From Bacillota bacterium (lineage in GTDB: Bacteria; Bacillota; Sulfobacillia; Sulfobacillales; Sulfobacillaceae): a stretch of DNA of 64,000 bases. A model generated the notes under the pieces. It made no database searches. It was given only the letters and a program-made list of their open reading frames with translations, and had not been told where the DNA came from. A program made the translations under genes and the position numbers. The DNA lies in contig JAKACM010000016.1 in assembly GCA_021821465.1 (NCBI GenBank), positions 1 to 64,000 of the forward strand, given 5' to 3'. Below are positions 24,044-33,258 of the stretch, piece by piece (the stretch's first letter is position 1; each line of letters starts with the position of its first letter).

Positions 24044-24223
24044 TTAGGCGTCGTGTTGTACAACGATACGTCCATTGTAATATCCACAGTGAGGACACAC
24101 GTGATGGGGCAGTCGATCTTGATGACAACGCGGACATTCAACCCACTGAGGAGCTGTTAACCGCCACATAGACCGCCTTTTGTGCGTCCGCGACCGAGAC
24201 AATTTTTTCTTGGGAACCGCCAT
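24044..24223 (-). CDS. rpmF: 50S ribosomal protein L32
   Basis: 59 residues from ATG 24223, preceded by GGAGGAAAAAG. Begins MAVPKKKLSRSRTHKRRS, the L32 hallmark, and has a zinc-binding four-Cys core (CPRCH and CPHCG), so it is the zinc form. It follows the DUF177 gene and precedes fapR, the common bacterial order. Confidence 0.95.
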   Translation of the reverse strand: MAVPKKKLSRSRTHKRRSMWRLTAPQWVECPRCHQDRLPHHVCPHCGYYNGRIVVQHDA

Positions 24224-24260
24224 TTTCTTTTTCCTCCTCCAAATCTATTCGCTGTCAAGA

Positions 24261-24779
24261 TTATGACGACGAATTGTCCTCCGGAAATTTTAGCCGACTC
24301 AGTGCAGTCCACCTGGGATCGAGCGGATTGTCACAATGGCAAGATCCCCTATTCAGATTTGTGCCGCACGTGGGACACAGCCCATGGCAATCATCGCCGC
24401 AAACCGGAGCATACGGAATGGATGCGCCAAAAGTGTCGGCGACAATTTCATCGAGAAAAACCTTGTCGCCTTGAAAACGAAAAAAATCCTCATTCGGATC
24501 GCTCATTCCTGGTTCTTCACGGAACTCTTCCGTGAGCGAAAACGGTACAGCTAAAACAAAAGGTTCGAGGCAACGCGAACATAAAACCTCGACCTGTCCC
24601 AAGCCTTCCAGCTCCACGATCAAGGCCCGACCGACATTGCGCACTGTGACATCCATTTCCGCCGCTCCCCGCATGGGGTACGGGGAGCGCTCTTGCACCA
24701 ATTCTGGCCACTCTTCAGTAAAATGCTTTGTTTCTTGGCGACCTACCCATTTCTTAACGTCGGAAACCCGGATATGCAT
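24261..24779 (-). CDS. DUF177 (YceD/YlbN) family protein
   Basis: 172 residues from ATG 24779 (GAGGTG upstream); a longer open frame extends into the kinase gene and is not credible as coding. Conserved features: VLCSRCLEPFVL in the middle, acidic EDFFRF, then CGDDCHGLCPTCG and CHC near the end, a likely metal-binding cluster. The family is linked to 23S rRNA/ribosome accumulation in other bacteria and is nearly always next to rpmF, as here (38 bp). Confidence 0.88.
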   Translation of the reverse strand: MHIRVSDVKKWVGRQETKHFTEEWPELVQERSPYPMRGAAEMDVTVRNVGRALIVELEGLGQVEVLCSRCLEPFVLAVPFSLTEEFREEPGMSDPNEDFFRFQGDKVFLDEIVADTFGASIPYAPVCGDDCHGLCPTCGTNLNRGSCHCDNPLDPRWTALSRLKFPEDNSSS

Positions 24780-24894
24780 GCAGCCCACCTCGCAAAACTC
24801 CAATGAATTATATCTAGTCACCGCATTGTCTGTCAACTTGTGCTGTTTGTGGAGTTTGTGGAACTCGACCTCCTTTTTATCCATTGTACCATGC

Positions 24895-26553
24895 TCACAG
24901 ATGCTTCTTGGCGACCCATTCGATAAACACCCACACCGCAAGAGCAGCCGCACAAAGGAAGCCGACGTCTGCAACCGGTATGTCGCCTATTCTCCTCAAG
25001 TGGTCTTGATAGATAATGAATGCGGTTCCGAGCATAATGGCTCCCAATAATAGGCTAAGAGCAACGCGATTGACGAGCTTCTCCCAATGCGCAAGAATTC
25101 TTTCGATATGGGTATTCTCCACAGTAATCCGAAATTCCCCGCGCTCCAGGGTATTTAGCACGGCCTGGATGTTAATCGGCAACCCGCTCAGCATAGTCGA
25201 CCAATCCAGAGCAACTTCTTCAATCTTCTCGGCCCATTGTGAAGGATTAAGACGAGCCCATATCAGATGGGGCGCAAGTTCCCGTCCTACCTCCGTCAAC
25301 GACAGGTGATTGTCTAATTGTCGCACCACACCGTCGGCGATTATGGCGGCGCGTGCCAGTAAAGTGTATTCACTGGGAAGTCGAATGCGGTATTTTTGTG
25401 CCAGATGGAGAAGATCACCGATGGCCTGACCAATATGGAAATTTTGCAAATCAGCGTCGTAATACCGTCGTCGCAACACTTCTACATCATAATAAAGCCT
25501 TTGGCTATCGACCTCAGGCGGTGCTACGCCCATAGTAAGCAGAACTCGAACCACCTTCTCAGATCTTCCCTGACTCAAAGCAATAATAAGGTCCAGAGAA
25601 CGTTTTCGCATGGGATTGGAAAACATGCCAACCAGTCCCCAGTCCAAAAAAACCAAAGAGCCATCTCCCGTGACATGGACATTGCCGGGATGGGGATCCG
25701 CGTGAAACAAGCCTGAAACAAAGACTTGATCGTAAATTATGCGAATATAGTGTTCAGCAATTTCGCGCAAATTCAATCCCATTTGTCGCAATCTTTTAGT
25801 GTCGGATATCTTGGCTCCCTCAATCTCCTCCAGTACCAGAACATCTGAACACGTCCAATCCAATATGGGTAAAGGAATCCGACATCCTCTCCCATCAAAA
25901 GTCTTATGAGCCAAAGCCGTATAATGTGCCTCTATAGTAAAGTCCAGCTCATTATGAAGGGTTGTGATCAGTTCTTCCACGACATGCAATAGATCATACT
26001 GCCTTGCCCATTCACTACGGCGTTCCGCCAACTCGGCCAAACTTCTCAAAATGACAAAATCAGCTTCGCTGCGTTGTACAATGCCAGGTCTGCGAACTTT
26101 TACTACCACCCGGTGCCCTCCTTTGAGAACGCCTCGGTGTACTTGCCCAATAGAGGCTGCGGCCACGGGTTCGGGATCGAAATAATCCAAAACGTCCGAC
26201 AAAGGTGCAGACCAGGCACTTGTCAGTATGCGTTGCACTTCCACAAAATCAAAAGCCGGCACATCGTCTTGTAAGTGTGATAATGCTTCGATCAACGATC
26301 TGGGAAGGAGATCCGGCCGAGTTGATGCCAATTGCCCCAGTTTTATGTAAGTTGGCCCCAAAGCAGCAAGAACCAGCACCAAACGTTGGGGCCAATTGGC
26401 CTCCATATCTGGCTGAAATTTTCCCAATAGACGGGTAGACCACGGAAGGTAACGGGAAAGGCCTAGGCGGTCCAACACCATAACAAATCCGTGCCGAGCC
26501 AAAATGTCTGCAATCTCCCGGGTTCGGCGCCAATGCATAGGTTTAATCACCAT
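24895..26553 (-). CDS. ABC1/UbiB-family protein kinase-like protein
   Basis: 552 residues. Atypical kinase fold with KPGQ-type N-terminal segment (GPTYIKLGQLASTRPDLLP), Ala-rich loop AAASIGQVHRG, VVVKVRRPGI (ATP Lys), HADPHPGN (catalytic loop) and LDWGLVG (metal Asp). Two hydrophobic helices at the C-terminus anchor it to the membrane. UbiB proteins support isoprenoid-quinone or lipid metabolism; the true substrate is unknown. It sits between the low-complexity protein and DUF177. Confidence 0.85.
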   Translation of the reverse strand: MVIKPMHWRRTREIADILARHGFVMVLDRLGLSRYLPWSTRLLGKFQPDMEANWPQRLVLVLAALGPTYIKLGQLASTRPDLLPRSLIEALSHLQDDVPAFDFVEVQRILTSAWSAPLSDVLDYFDPEPVAAASIGQVHRGVLKGGHRVVVKVRRPGIVQRSEADFVILRSLAELAERRSEWARQYDLLHVVEELITTLHNELDFTIEAHYTALAHKTFDGRGCRIPLPILDWTCSDVLVLEEIEGAKISDTKRLRQMGLNLREIAEHYIRIIYDQVFVSGLFHADPHPGNVHVTGDGSLVFLDWGLVGMFSNPMRKRSLDLIIALSQGRSEKVVRVLLTMGVAPPEVDSQRLYYDVEVLRRRYYDADLQNFHIGQAIGDLLHLAQKYRIRLPSEYTLLARAAIIADGVVRQLDNHLSLTEVGRELAPHLIWARLNPSQWAEKIEEVALDWSTMLSGLPINIQAVLNTLERGEFRITVENTHIERILAHWEKLVNRVALSLLLGAIMLGTAFIIYQDHLRRIGDIPVADVGFLCAAALAVWVFIEWVAKKHL

Positions 26554-26692
26554 TAAGCCCGATGTTTAAGATTTTCTTCGGGTCCCATATAAATGCATGA
26601 TCTGTCGTAAACTCCCGTCGTTTCGACAATCTCCGTGTGATCAGAGGCATCCGACAAATAGCCACATCCCTTCCCATCATTCCGGCAAGGCT

Positions 26693-27283
26693 TCATTCCT
26701 GGTTACCGCTCCCCTTACTGCCGTGTCCTAACACCTGTTCAATTTTTTTTGCGATCTCCTCACTCTGTCGAATCACACTGCGCAATTTCCTCAGATTCAT
26801 TTCCAATTCCTCACTCAACTCATATTGGGCTTGTGTCAGGACTTGGGCGACGGTTTGTCCCTTGCCCCCACTTCCTTTAGACTGTACTGCCGCTTTTTTG
26901 GATTTCGCATTCGCACCTCTCGGAGCACTGGCGGTTTTTGACGAGTCGGTCATTCCTTGGCCGGAGCCGGAGATCGATTGTTTCCCATTGTTTTTGGAAC
27001 CGTCCTGCGAATCCGAATCGGCACCGGATGAGTTCTTTTGAGTGCCATTTGCCTTCCCTTGCATCCGCAAAATTTCTTCATGAATAATGTGGCGCAAAGC
27101 CTTAATCCCCTTGCTTCCACCGGATGCACTCGGCCCAGTTGATGTCTTGCTTGATTCCGGGTCTTCTTCCGGCGAAAAAGATCCCTTAGCTGACGACTCC
27201 TTTACCCGACCGAGTTCTTGTCGAATGATTTCGCGTATAGACTGTTGGCTGTCATCACCTTGCCCCGTGCTTTGTGCACCCAT
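26693..27283 (-). CDS. Hypothetical Ser/Gly-rich protein with helical motifs
   Basis: 196 residues with no signal peptide. Two related short amphipathic helices (IREIIRQELGRVK at 16-28 and LRHIIHEEILRMQ at 63-75) are separated by long Ser/Gly/Asp/Lys-rich linkers. The last 50 residues form a probable coiled coil (YELSEELEMNLRKLRSVI). Such sticker-and-linker architecture suggests a scaffold or coat-like protein. No family recognised. It is followed 139 bp later by the UbiB-like gene on the same strand. Confidence 0.55.
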   Translation of the reverse strand: MGAQSTGQGDDSQQSIREIIRQELGRVKESSAKGSFSPEEDPESSKTSTGPSASGGSKGIKALRHIIHEEILRMQGKANGTQKNSSGADSDSQDGSKNNGKQSISGSGQGMTDSSKTASAPRGANAKSKKAAVQSKGSGGKGQTVAQVLTQAQYELSEELEMNLRKLRSVIRQSEEIAKKIEQVLGHGSKGSGNQE

Positions 27284-27784
27284 AACGACCCTCCCCGATA
27301 TTTCGGTTCAGCCGCTAGTATGGGACAAATAAGGAATACCTATGCTTTTCCACAAGGCATCCTAAAATTCTCTTTGACAAGGCACAAGGCGCAAGGGTCC
27401 ATGGCTGTAATTGGTTCCTTGGACTTGGCAACCAAATTGTCGCAAGCCAAGGCTAACGGATCCGATTTGAGTGGAATGGGAACTCACGCGGCCCCAACAG
27501 AAATGACTGTGGATGCAAGAAGTTTGTCGCAGTTGACCATCAACAAGCCTGGCTGCATTTTGACAAAGCATTCACCCGGCTTCTTTTTGGAGCTGGGTTG
27601 ATACCGTATTTTCGTCCTTTCACTCTAGTCGTGAGCGACTACCGAATGTAATTCTCCTCGGCAGGGGGAAGTATGGTAATAGAATCCCTTATTACTTGGT
27701 TATGTCGACAGTCCAAAGGGGACCAAGCAGAAGTTCCCTAAGACCCTATTAGATGAAGCCAAAATTTGTTGCCCCCAGGCTCGG
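27284..27784. other. Intergenic stretch between ylbL and the low-complexity gene
   Basis: About 500 bases. A plus-strand frame (27401-27601, starting MAVIGSLDLATKLSQAKANG) has an ATG but only a poor ribosome site and no recognisable domain; I do not call it. The minus-strand promoter of the downstream gene should lie near 27290-27340. Nothing else seen. Confidence 0.4.
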
Positions 27785-27818
27785 AAAACTCACGGCTAAA
27801 GTCAATTTTAGCCGTGAG
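27785..27818 (-). terminator. Terminator after ylbL
   Basis: CTCACGGCTAAA and TTTAGCCGTGAG form a 12-bp stem with a 6-nt loop, followed by four T on the minus strand, just past the ylbL stop codon. Confidence 0.8.
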
Positions 27819-27825
27819 GAGGATG

Positions 27826-28839
27826 TCAAGTCTTTGAATTCTGAAGGTCATGCAAAGCCTGGGTAACATTGGTTACGGGATAAATTTTCATCCCATATCC
27901 CTTCTTTTGGTTCATGGCTTCCGCTTTCTTATAGTTGGCCTTGGGGCAGAGGAAAATCGTGGCACCAGCTCGGTGAACGGTGACGACTTTCTGGGCCACA
28001 CCCCCGATTTGCAACACCTGTCCCGAGGGCGTCACTTCTCCCGTTCCGGCTACATTGCGTCCCATGGCTAGATTGGTCCCGGTAATTTGTGAATAGATTT
28101 CCAATGAGAACATCATTCCCGCACTGGGACCACCAATATTGCCACTGTTTATGCTTACGGGTCTCGGGATGACCGGAGTGTTAAGACCGGTGATCATGAC
28201 CCCAACGGCCGGGGCAGTGTCATGGGGAATGTGCGTTGTGCGAATGGGCACCACCTGAGTCCGATTGTGGTATTTGACCGTAAACGGAACCACTTCACCG
28301 AATTTAAAATGGTTTTGCATAATGCCATGCACCTGATTGGGACTCGTCACGGGATATGGGCCAATCTTGGTAATAAGATCCCCTGACCGCAGCTTGCCGG
28401 TCGCATTACCATTTTTCAAGACGGATACTACCATGGCCCCCGGCACCGTTTTGATATAGGCGTGAAGGCCCGCCAATTTCTCGCCGGCGACTTCGGCCGC
28501 CAATTTGCTGTTCGTCATCAGGTTAGCGTTGAATTGGATGTATTGTTTCATATTCATGCCACCCATAGCATAATTGGCTTTCAAAAGTTCTACGTTCGGG
28601 TCCAGATGAGATCCCAAATAGATGAGTTCATTGGCTGGGGCCAAGCTGACGGCCACCATGTACAAATTCCCTTTATTCTTCTGCTTTCCGCCCTTGACCT
28701 TGACCATCTGGGCCAAATTTCCTGTCACACCGGGATAAACCACAATATACGGCGTCGGAATAAACCATAATACGATGGCCGCTACAATCAAAATGGCTAG
28801 GCTCCAGATGAGCCATTTCAGGGATTTTGGTTTGGTCAT
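27826..28839 (-). CDS. ylbL: PDZ-domain Lon-like protease YlbL
   Basis: 337 residues anchored by one N-terminal membrane helix (about 8-26). A PDZ domain covers about 130-200 (PGAMVVSVLKNGNA, LRSGDLITKIG), followed by a Lon-type protease domain with the catalytic Ser in GGPSAGMMF and Lys in GGVAQKVVTVHRAGA. In Bacillus, YlbL acts in SOS-related removal of a division inhibitor; whether that holds here is unknown. It lies in the conserved rsmD-coaD-ylbK-ylbL neighbourhood. Confidence 0.9.
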   Translation of the reverse strand: MTKPKSLKWLIWSLAILIVAAIVLWFIPTPYIVVYPGVTGNLAQMVKVKGGKQKNKGNLYMVAVSLAPANELIYLGSHLDPNVELLKANYAMGGMNMKQYIQFNANLMTNSKLAAEVAGEKLAGLHAYIKTVPGAMVVSVLKNGNATGKLRSGDLITKIGPYPVTSPNQVHGIMQNHFKFGEVVPFTVKYHNRTQVVPIRTTHIPHDTAPAVGVMITGLNTPVIPRPVSINSGNIGGPSAGMMFSLEIYSQITGTNLAMGRNVAGTGEVTPSGQVLQIGGVAQKVVTVHRAGATIFLCPKANYKKAEAMNQKKGYGMKIYPVTNVTQALHDLQNSKT

Positions 28840-28881
28840 TGTCTGCCTCCTCGCTCCAAGTTGTGTCGGAAAGGTATCGGC

Positions 28882-29694
28882 CTAGCTGCCCAGCCTTTGC
28901 AAAATCAAGGGAACAGACCGTTCACCGGCATCCTCACCCGCTCGAATCACTTCTTCCACATGGCTAAAATGCGCATCACGGGTAAAGCCCACTTGCGGTT
29001 CGATGACAACGTCGGCATTCACCGGCTGATAACGGCGTAATTCTCGTACCATAATATCAAATGTCTGAAATAGAACATCGAACATTGAATTCACTTGCGG
29101 TGCTAAATCCACGCCAACATCCACTGCCACCACAATGCTGTGAGGAATCGTCTGAGCCACATTAACCGGTACCCGGTTCATCACTCCGCCATCGACTAAT
29201 ATTCGTCCGTCCATGATTACGGGACTAAAAATGCCTGGTATAGAGGCCGTGGCCCGAACAGCCGGTGCTAAAGGTCCGGAGTTCAAAATCACTTCGGTTC
29301 CCTTCTCGATGTCTACCGCGACGACTTGCAAGGGTGGATAGCAATCCTCAAATGCCTTTCCCTGCGTAAATAGGTTAATGAGTCCCTCCAGTTTTTTGCC
29401 TGCGAGCAGGCCCATTTTTGACACCGAAAAATCTATCCAATGGCTGCGCCTTATGCCTTTTACGAGATTTTCCAGCATTTCTCCCGAATAGCCTGTGGAA
29501 TAAAGAGCCCCAATCACCCCGCCCATGCTAGAACCGGTTATTCCCGCAATGGGAATTTGGTAACGTTCCAACACTTTTAACACCCCAATATGAGCCAGTC
29601 CCCGGGATCCTCCCGCCGACAGCGCCAATGCTATTCCCTGAGTATTCATTCGATCTGATGACTTCACCCCCAAAAGTATTCCCTCAACGGCCAT
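28882..29694 (-). CDS. ylbK: Patatin-like phospholipase family protein YlbK
   Basis: 270 residues. Patatin hydrolase motifs: Gly-rich oxyanion loop SAGGSRGLAHIGVL, nucleophile Ser in TGSSMGGVIG, and catalytic Asp in VDGGVMNRVP. Soluble, without a signal peptide. A shorter start at ATG 29649 (MNTQGIALALSAGG) is possible, since neither start has a strong ribosome site. It lies between ylbL and the coaD unit. Confidence 0.88.
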   Translation of the reverse strand: MAVEGILLGVKSSDRMNTQGIALALSAGGSRGLAHIGVLKVLERYQIPIAGITGSSMGGVIGALYSTGYSGEMLENLVKGIRRSHWIDFSVSKMGLLAGKKLEGLINLFTQGKAFEDCYPPLQVVAVDIEKGTEVILNSGPLAPAVRATASIPGIFSPVIMDGRILVDGGVMNRVPVNVAQTIPHSIVVAVDVGVDLAPQVNSMFDVLFQTFDIMVRELRRYQPVNADVVIEPQVGFTRDAHFSHVEEVIRAGEDAGERSVPLILQRLGS

Positions 29695-30335
29695 TTTACA
29701 AAGGGATTAGAAATCTTTGTCCACGCTAACATTTGCCCGAAGGGAATCCTAACAACGGGGTGGCCTTAGGCTGATAAGCCAGAAAGACACTTCCACGGCC
29801 CTTTACAAGAGCATTGCCGTTCTCGGCGAGTAATAATTTCCGCCAATGAAATTAAGCGGACCATTCGGTTTCTCATTCCTTGGCAGTCTTTCCTCCCTTC
29901 GTCTGAGGAACTTCGGACCGGCAATCTTGGCTATCATCAGTCTACCCATACTTTTCTCTTCGCCAAGTATGCTGGGCATATCAACCCAAAAAATTGATCT
30001 GTTCTCTTCTGCAATGGCGGGCTGTTCTGCTACTCTGAGATTTGGAGTCGTTCCTTTGGTTTCTAATAACAACGACTCTTCGAACCGATATCCTTTGACA
30101 CACCTATTCTTGGTAGTGGGTATGTCCAAAAAATCCTCCAACCCGCCATGCTGAGACCAGGTACCCAAGCGCTACGAAGGTTCCGGATCTAAAGACAGTA
30201 ACCACAACTCTAAAAAGCCTGTTCAAACCTCTATAGCGAGAATCAACACCGACACATTATGTCAAATCGGATGGGGCCCGAAAAGTTAAGTGACTAAATA
30301 CGGTGATTTCTTTCACCTACTGGCGGGCAAACTTT
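29695..30335. other. Long intergenic stretch, no supported gene
   Basis: About 640 bases. Opposing frames of 102 (plus) and 121 (minus, TTG start) codons exist at 29803-30168, but neither has a ribosome site or a recognisable domain, and mutual overlap suggests chance openness. A decayed element is possible. Confidence 0.4.
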
Positions 30336-30800
30336 TTAATCCTTGCGCAATTCCCCCCGATTAGCTTCCAGGTGTTGGGTCGTTTGTTGCAACTCCGTTA
30401 CCAGCCTGGCCAGAATTTCGTCAGCATAGGATCGTGCGCTTCGGTGGATTTCGCGTGCCGTGTTCCGGGCCTGTTCAACTATCTGATCGGCTTTTTTCGT
30501 GGCTTCCTGCAACACCTCGGATTCGTTCGATAATTTTTCAACCTGCCCTTGAGCATGGGTAATGAGAATATCCGCCTGTTCTCCTGCCTCACGCAATATG
30601 CGGTCGCGCTCGTGAATAATCCACCGAGCCTGCTTAATTTCTTCAGGCAGAACATGTTGAATCTGGGTGATTAATGTGGTAAGTTGAGCTTCATCGATCA
30701 GCACTCGTCCCGTCCAGGGCAAATGCCGAGATTGTCGAACTAGCTCGCGAAATCGATCTAAAAGAGCTCCTAACTCAGATATCATCGGTTCATTGGTCAT
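30336..30800 (-). CDS. Coiled-coil protein in the coaD operon
   Basis: 154 residues, almost wholly helical and charged. After an N-terminal 50 residues with RHLPWTGRVLIDEAQLTTL, a long coiled coil runs from about residue 55 (EEIKQARWIIHERDRILREA) to the end. It starts inside the coaD stop (4-nt overlap), so translation is coupled. Small helical proteins in this position are found in other clostridia and resemble DivIVA or ATPase-stalk helices in composition only. Function unknown. Confidence 0.75.
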   Translation of the reverse strand: MTNEPMISELGALLDRFRELVRQSRHLPWTGRVLIDEAQLTTLITQIQHVLPEEIKQARWIIHERDRILREAGEQADILITHAQGQVEKLSNESEVLQEATKKADQIVEQARNTAREIHRSARSYADEILARLVTELQQTTQHLEANRGELRKD

Positions 30801-31294
30801 ACTGATCCTCGGTTTCTGTAAAATTTTTCGTTTAGCGCCAACTCTACTTGAGTGGGAACTAAGTTTTTTAACTCGGCGCCGTAAGATGCAAGCTCCTTGA
30901 CCAACGTTGAACTCAAATACGAATACTTTTCTCCCGTAAGAATAAATATTGTTTCCAGATCTGGGGCCATCTTCTTGTTCATCAAAGCAATCTGAAATTC
31001 GTAGTCAAAATCCAACACCGCCCGCAATCCGCGCACAATCGCGCCGGCCCCCCTTTTTTGGACATAACGCACCAAAAGATCATCGCTGCTTTCAACACTC
31101 ACGTTGGAAATATGTTTTGTGGCTTCGCGCACCATGTGCAAACGATCGCTTTCATTAAACAAGGGAGTTTTGGCAGTATTCACAAAAACGGCCACAATCA
31201 GTGTATCAAACAGTTTTGCTGCCCGCTCTATAACATCAACATGACCCAGGTGAATTGGATCAAAAGAACCCGGATAGACTGCGAGCTTTACCAT
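30797..31294 (-). CDS. coaD: Pantetheine-phosphate adenylyltransferase
   Basis: Fourth step of coenzyme A synthesis. 165 residues from ATG 31294 (GGGAGG upstream; a GTG one codon earlier is less likely). YPGSFDPIHLGHVDVIERA holds the T/HxGH nucleotidyltransferase motif, RGLRAVLDFDYE the substrate loop, and EKYSYLSSTLVKELA the second conserved motif. Normal family length. Confidence 0.95.
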   Translation of the reverse strand: MVKLAVYPGSFDPIHLGHVDVIERAAKLFDTLIVAVFVNTAKTPLFNESDRLHMVREATKHISNVSVESSDDLLVRYVQKRGAGAIVRGLRAVLDFDYEFQIALMNKKMAPDLETIFILTGEKYSYLSSTLVKELASYGAELKNLVPTQVELALNEKFYRNRGSV

Positions 31295-31328
31295 CACTAT
31301 CCTCCCTTCTGCCCAAGCCCGGATTTAT

Positions 31329-31955
31329 TCAAGTGGACTCTACTTCATGGATTATTGACGATTTAGGCGCCCATATCCAGTAGCTTAACAGGGTTCCTCC
31401 GTACTGTCTTTGTTTCCACAAAGTGAGGTTCTCAAATGGGCCAAAATCTTTTCCCACAGGGTGTTCAACCAACAAAGTTCCGGCACGAGCCAACAATTCC
31501 GGCAGGGCTCGACGCACATCTTGAATCAAACCGTCACCCCAGGGAGGATCACAAACAATTAAGTCAAATCTGCGTCTTTGTTCCGATAAATCCCTGGTTG
31601 CGCGTTCGGCCGTTATGGGCCACAATTCTGAGCGTTGCGTGAGGGCGAGACTAGCAATATTCGCACGAATTGCAGCCCGTGCGTGTCGATTGGGCTCGAC
31701 AAACAGACAATACTGGGCTCCCCACGACAAGCTTTCCAGTCCCATAGCTCCACTTCCGGCATAGAGATCCAGTACATAGGCTCCCGCCAGGCGGTCCTTA
31801 AGAGTATTAAATGCAGCCTCCCGTACCCGTTCTCCCGTCGGACGGACTAATCGTCCGGAAGGTGCCGTAATTCGTCGTCCCGATAATTCCCCTCCCACAA
31901 TACGAATCCTTTTCCTACGTCCCTTCTGCCTGATTATTCGAGAACTGATTTGCAC
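31329..31955 (-). CDS. rsmD: 16S rRNA (guanine966-N2)-methyltransferase RsmD
   Basis: 208 residues. Begins with the conserved RIVGGELSGRRI, then RPTGERVREAAFN, SAM-binding VLDLYAGSGAMGLESLS, and catalytic DPPW (commonly DPPY). 31 bp upstream of coaD, the usual order. Confidence 0.93.
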   Translation of the reverse strand: MQISSRIIRQKGRRKRIRIVGGELSGRRITAPSGRLVRPTGERVREAAFNTLKDRLAGAYVLDLYAGSGAMGLESLSWGAQYCLFVEPNRHARAAIRANIASLALTQRSELWPITAERATRDLSEQRRRFDLIVCDPPWGDGLIQDVRRALPELLARAGTLLVEHPVGKDFGPFENLTLWKQRQYGGTLLSYWIWAPKSSIIHEVEST

Positions 31956-31980
31956 TGCCAGTATATCATTGCGCCCTTGG

Positions 31981-32727
31981 TTATTGCATCTTCATCAATT
32001 GCGAAACGGTAACAAAGCGGTATCCACGCAGCCTCAAATCATTGAGTATAATCGGCAGTGCCTCAATGGTCTGTTGCCTGTTTGAACCTCCGTCGTGAAA
32101 AAGCACAATGTCTCCCGGCTGAATATGGCTGAGAACGCGACTCACGATCGTTTCGACCCCAGGGTTGGACCAATCCCGAGTGTCTTCTGTCCAAGACCAC
32201 ATGACCACATGCAGGTGGGCTATTTGGGCCGCCTTGAGTACGGTGCCGTTATAGGTTCCGTAGGGTGTGCGCAGTAAGGTTGGAGTGATTCCCGTGGCAT
32301 TTTTTATGGCCTGGTTGGCTTTTTTTAAATCGGTCACATCTTCAAAAAGACTGTGCGAGGATAAATTGATATGACTGTACGTATGGTTTCCTATTTCCAT
32401 CTTGTCTCGAATAGCTTGTCGAAGAATTTGGGGATCGCCTAAGACTTGTTGCCCTATGACAAAAAACGTGGCCACAGCATGATTGGCTGTCAGAATGTGA
32501 AGAATTTTGGGTGTAGACGACTTCCAAGGACCATCATCAAAGGTTAGTGCCACCGCTTTTTGTGTGGTTTTCACGTACCACGTAATATGGGGATTAGTAC
32601 CGCCTCGCAAGGAGACTGCCTCGCTTTGATGCCATTGCACCATCCCCACCAACAAAAGCAATACGGCCAGTACCACTTTCCAATACGGATAAAATCGCCG
32701 CACAGACAGGCTGAAGAATCCAGTCAT
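31981..32727 (-). CDS. Polysaccharide deacetylase (PdaB-like)
   Basis: 248 residues from ATG 32727, which overlaps the yqhV stop (ATGA). One N-terminal membrane anchor (about 12-32), then a NodB domain: ALTFDDGPW (metal Asp pair), HTYSH (metal His), RTPYGTYN, and the C-terminal VLFHDGGSNR. It likely deacetylates cell-wall or spore cortex glycan outside the membrane. The motif set fits sporulation-type PdaB enzymes. Confidence 0.88.
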   Translation of the reverse strand: MTGFFSLSVRRFYPYWKVVLAVLLLLVGMVQWHQSEAVSLRGGTNPHITWYVKTTQKAVALTFDDGPWKSSTPKILHILTANHAVATFFVIGQQVLGDPQILRQAIRDKMEIGNHTYSHINLSSHSLFEDVTDLKKANQAIKNATGITPTLLRTPYGTYNGTVLKAAQIAHLHVVMWSWTEDTRDWSNPGVETIVSRVLSHIQPGDIVLFHDGGSNRQQTIEALPIILNDLRLRGYRFVTVSQLMKMQ

Positions 32728-32993
32728 CGCGTCGTGCCCCATAAAATCATCGCCACACCCGCGCCAATCCAAGCCATCTTAGTGAATGACACATTTTTGG
32801 CCATCATTCCGGCAATGCCTAACAGCATGGTACTAGTCAAAACAATGGGCCCCGCTAAGCCTAACAAGCCGTTAATGCGCACGGCCACATCGAGACGTTG
32901 GTAGCGCCACATCAAAATGGCTCCGGTCAATTCGATCATTGCTGAAATTAAGCGAATCAATACCATACCCTTCAAATACACATCGCTTGGCAT
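32724..32993 (-). CDS. yqhV: YqhV-family small membrane protein
   Basis: 89 residues, three hydrophobic segments, DUF2619-like, preceded by GAGGAGG. Begins with VLIRLISAMIELTGAILMWR, typical of the family. Known only as a conserved sporulation-neighbourhood protein in Bacillus. Coupled to the deacetylase gene by a 4-nt overlap. Confidence 0.75.
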   Translation of the reverse strand: MPSDVYLKGMVLIRLISAMIELTGAILMWRYQRLDVAVRINGLLGLAGPIVLTSTMLLGIAGMMAKNVSFTKMAWIGAGVAMILWGTTR

Positions 32994-33009
32994 ATTGCGC
33001 CATCCTCCT

Positions 33010-33258
33010 CTAACATAGTTGACCCGGTCAAAGAATGTCAGGTGCAGGCCTCAACACATGGAGTGATAAGGCTGGGAAGAAGGAGGGCGGGACGGTTGTC
33101 GCACGCAGTCGGACGATTCGCCAAGGGCTTAGTGCAGTTCGATCTTTGAACACGATCCGACCTTCAATCTCTAATCGCTGTTGAAGATAGCACCCTGCTA
33201 AAAGCTGCCGAATGTCCCGATTTTCTTCGGCAAGAATATCTCACGTTTTTGAAGATTT
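33010..33258. other. Gap with a start-less coding-like frame
   Basis: On the minus strand 33028-33240 stays open for 70 codons and reads like protein (NRDIRQLLAGCYLQQRLEIE and then GRIVFKDRTALSPWRI), but there is no ATG, GTG or TTG near its beginning and a TGA bounds it upstream. It may be the remnant of a lost gene or start at a non-standard ATT. Not called as a CDS. Confidence 0.3.

Noticed and set aside
27218-27601. 127-codon plus-strand frame after the low-complexity gene
   Set aside because: Its first part is antisense to the Ser-rich gene; the remaining 66 codons lack a good ribosome site and a recognisable motif.
29803-30168. Opposing 102- and 121-codon frames between ylbK and the coaD unit
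   Set aside because: Both strands are open by chance over the same bases, starts are poor and no domain is visible.
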